NCBI GenBank assembly: GCA_030151135.1
Contig: JASLEQ010000805.1
Location: 1 to 5,065, forward strand
DNA: 5,065 nucleotides
Direction of reading: 5' to 3'
Origin: Candidatus Sulfotelmatobacter sp.
GTDB taxonomy: Bacteria; Acidobacteriota; Terriglobia; Terriglobales; SbA1
Under the pieces are notes generated by a model, which worked only from the letters and a program-made list of their open reading frames with translations, had not been told where the DNA came from and ran no database searches. Made by a program: the position numbers and the translations under genes. Shown here in pieces: positions 4,453-5,065 of this stretch (the stretch's first letter is position 1; each line of letters begins with the position of its first letter).

Positions 4453-5065
4453 TTATCTCATTGCCTCGATAAACGTGACCTTGTTGATCTCCTTCAGCGT
4501 GGTCATTCCCGTACGAACCTTTTCCAGTGCCGACTCGCGCAGGAAACGCATGCCTTCTTCGCGAGCCGCACGCCGGATTTCCGATGTCGGCTTCTTTGCC
4601 AGAATCATTTCGCGAATCCGGTCGCTGAGGTCCAGCAACTCGTGAATAGCCGTCCGACCGCGGAATCCAGTCCCGGCACACTCGATACATCCCGGCCCTT
4701 CATACAATGGCACGTTGCCCCATTGCTTCGGATCAAGTCCGCTCGCCTCCAGCACATCGGGCGCATAGTGCACTTCCGTTCGGCAGGAATCGCAAATCAA
4801 ACGGACCAACCGTTGCGCCAGTATGCAGTTCAGTGCCGAAACGAAGTTGTACGGCTCGACGCCCATGTTCAGGAATCGTCCAATCACATCGACCACGTTG
4901 TTGGCGTGAACGGTCGTGAACACTAGGTGTCCGGTCAGTGCCGACTGAATTGCGATCTGCGCCGTTTCGGCGTCGCGGATTTCGCCCACCATGATCTTGT
5001 CTGGATCGTGACGCAGAATCGATCGTAGCCCGCGAGCAAATGTCAGGCCTTTCTTCTCATTCACC
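4453..5065 (-). CDS. pilB: PilB/GspE-type secretion ATPase, C-terminal part
   Basis: About 203 C-terminal residues remain; the frame runs off the right edge, and the GTG there is an internal Val codon, not a start. Conserved elements in order (fragment numbering): the Asp-box/Walker B region ([26 protein letters not shown], 6-31), His box [12 protein letters not shown] (44-55), the [13 protein letters not shown] block, the [12 protein letters not shown] segment, and a zinc-binding tetracysteine (CDSC at 91-94, CIEC at 126-129) followed by [14 protein letters not shown]. The tetracysteine marks the GspE/PilB assembly branch rather than the PilT retraction ATPases, which lack it. Walker A lies outside the window. 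Role: cytoplasmic hexameric ATPase that powers pilin polymerisation. The context of pilMNO downstream favours PilB over GspE, but the fragment alone cannot separate them. Confidence 0.92.
   Translation of the reverse strand, partial: VNEKKGLTFARGLRSILRHDPDKIMVGEIRDAETAQIAIQSALTGHLVFTTVHANNVVDVIGRFLNMGVEPYNFVSALNCILAQRLVRLICDSCRTEVHYAPDVLEASGLDPKQWGNVPLYEGPGCIECAGTGFRGRTAIHELLDLSDRIREMILAKKPTSEIRRAAREEGMRFLRESALEKVRTGMTTLKEINKVTFIEAMR

Overview
The window looks like a chromosomal piece of a moderately GC-rich, diderm, soil-type bacterium. The best guess is an acidobacterium of the Koribacter/Terriglobia type. This rests on the type IV pilus gene order, the form of the PilN-like N-terminus (INLASRPYED), a GspG-like protein following the PilMNOP genes, and short degenerate tandem repeats in the spacers. 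It is an inference from remembered family patterns, not from a database search.

Layout: bases 1-165 hold the 3' end of a plus-strand A-type iron-sulfur carrier gene (ErpA/IscA/HesB family). It is closed by a strong intrinsic terminator at 188-217. Everything else is on the minus strand and converges on it. Read in the direction of transcription (right to left), the genes are: the C-terminal third or so of a PilB/GspE secretion ATPase (5065-4453, cut by the window edge); a 192-bp spacer with short inverted and tandem repeats and a possible promoter; pilM-like (4260-3364); pilN-like (3297-2617); pilO-like (2617-2078); a PilP/GspC-like membrane-anchored protein (2078-1449); a 53-bp spacer of degenerate RTTAC repeats; and a pilin-like protein (1395-292) with two Gly/Ser/Asn-rich low-complexity regions.

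How it works together: PilM (cytoplasmic, actin-like), PilN and PilO (single-pass inner-membrane proteins with periplasmic ferredoxin-like domains) and PilP form the alignment complex. This complex couples the cytoplasmic ATPase and platform to the outer-membrane secretin in type IV pilus machines. The pilN-pilO and pilO-pilP junctions are stop/start overlaps (TAATG and TAGTG), implying translational coupling and fixed stoichiometry. The secretin gene pilQ, which usually follows pilP, is absent here. The last gene before the convergent terminator is instead the pilin-like protein.

No RNA genes, insertion sequences, CRISPR arrays or phage genes were seen. The window is best read as a conserved pilus/secretion locus with some unusual details (pilin-like protein without Glu5 and with long low-complexity insertions, degenerate PilM nucleotide-site motifs, PilP without a lipobox, spacer repeats) rather than as a wholly new system.
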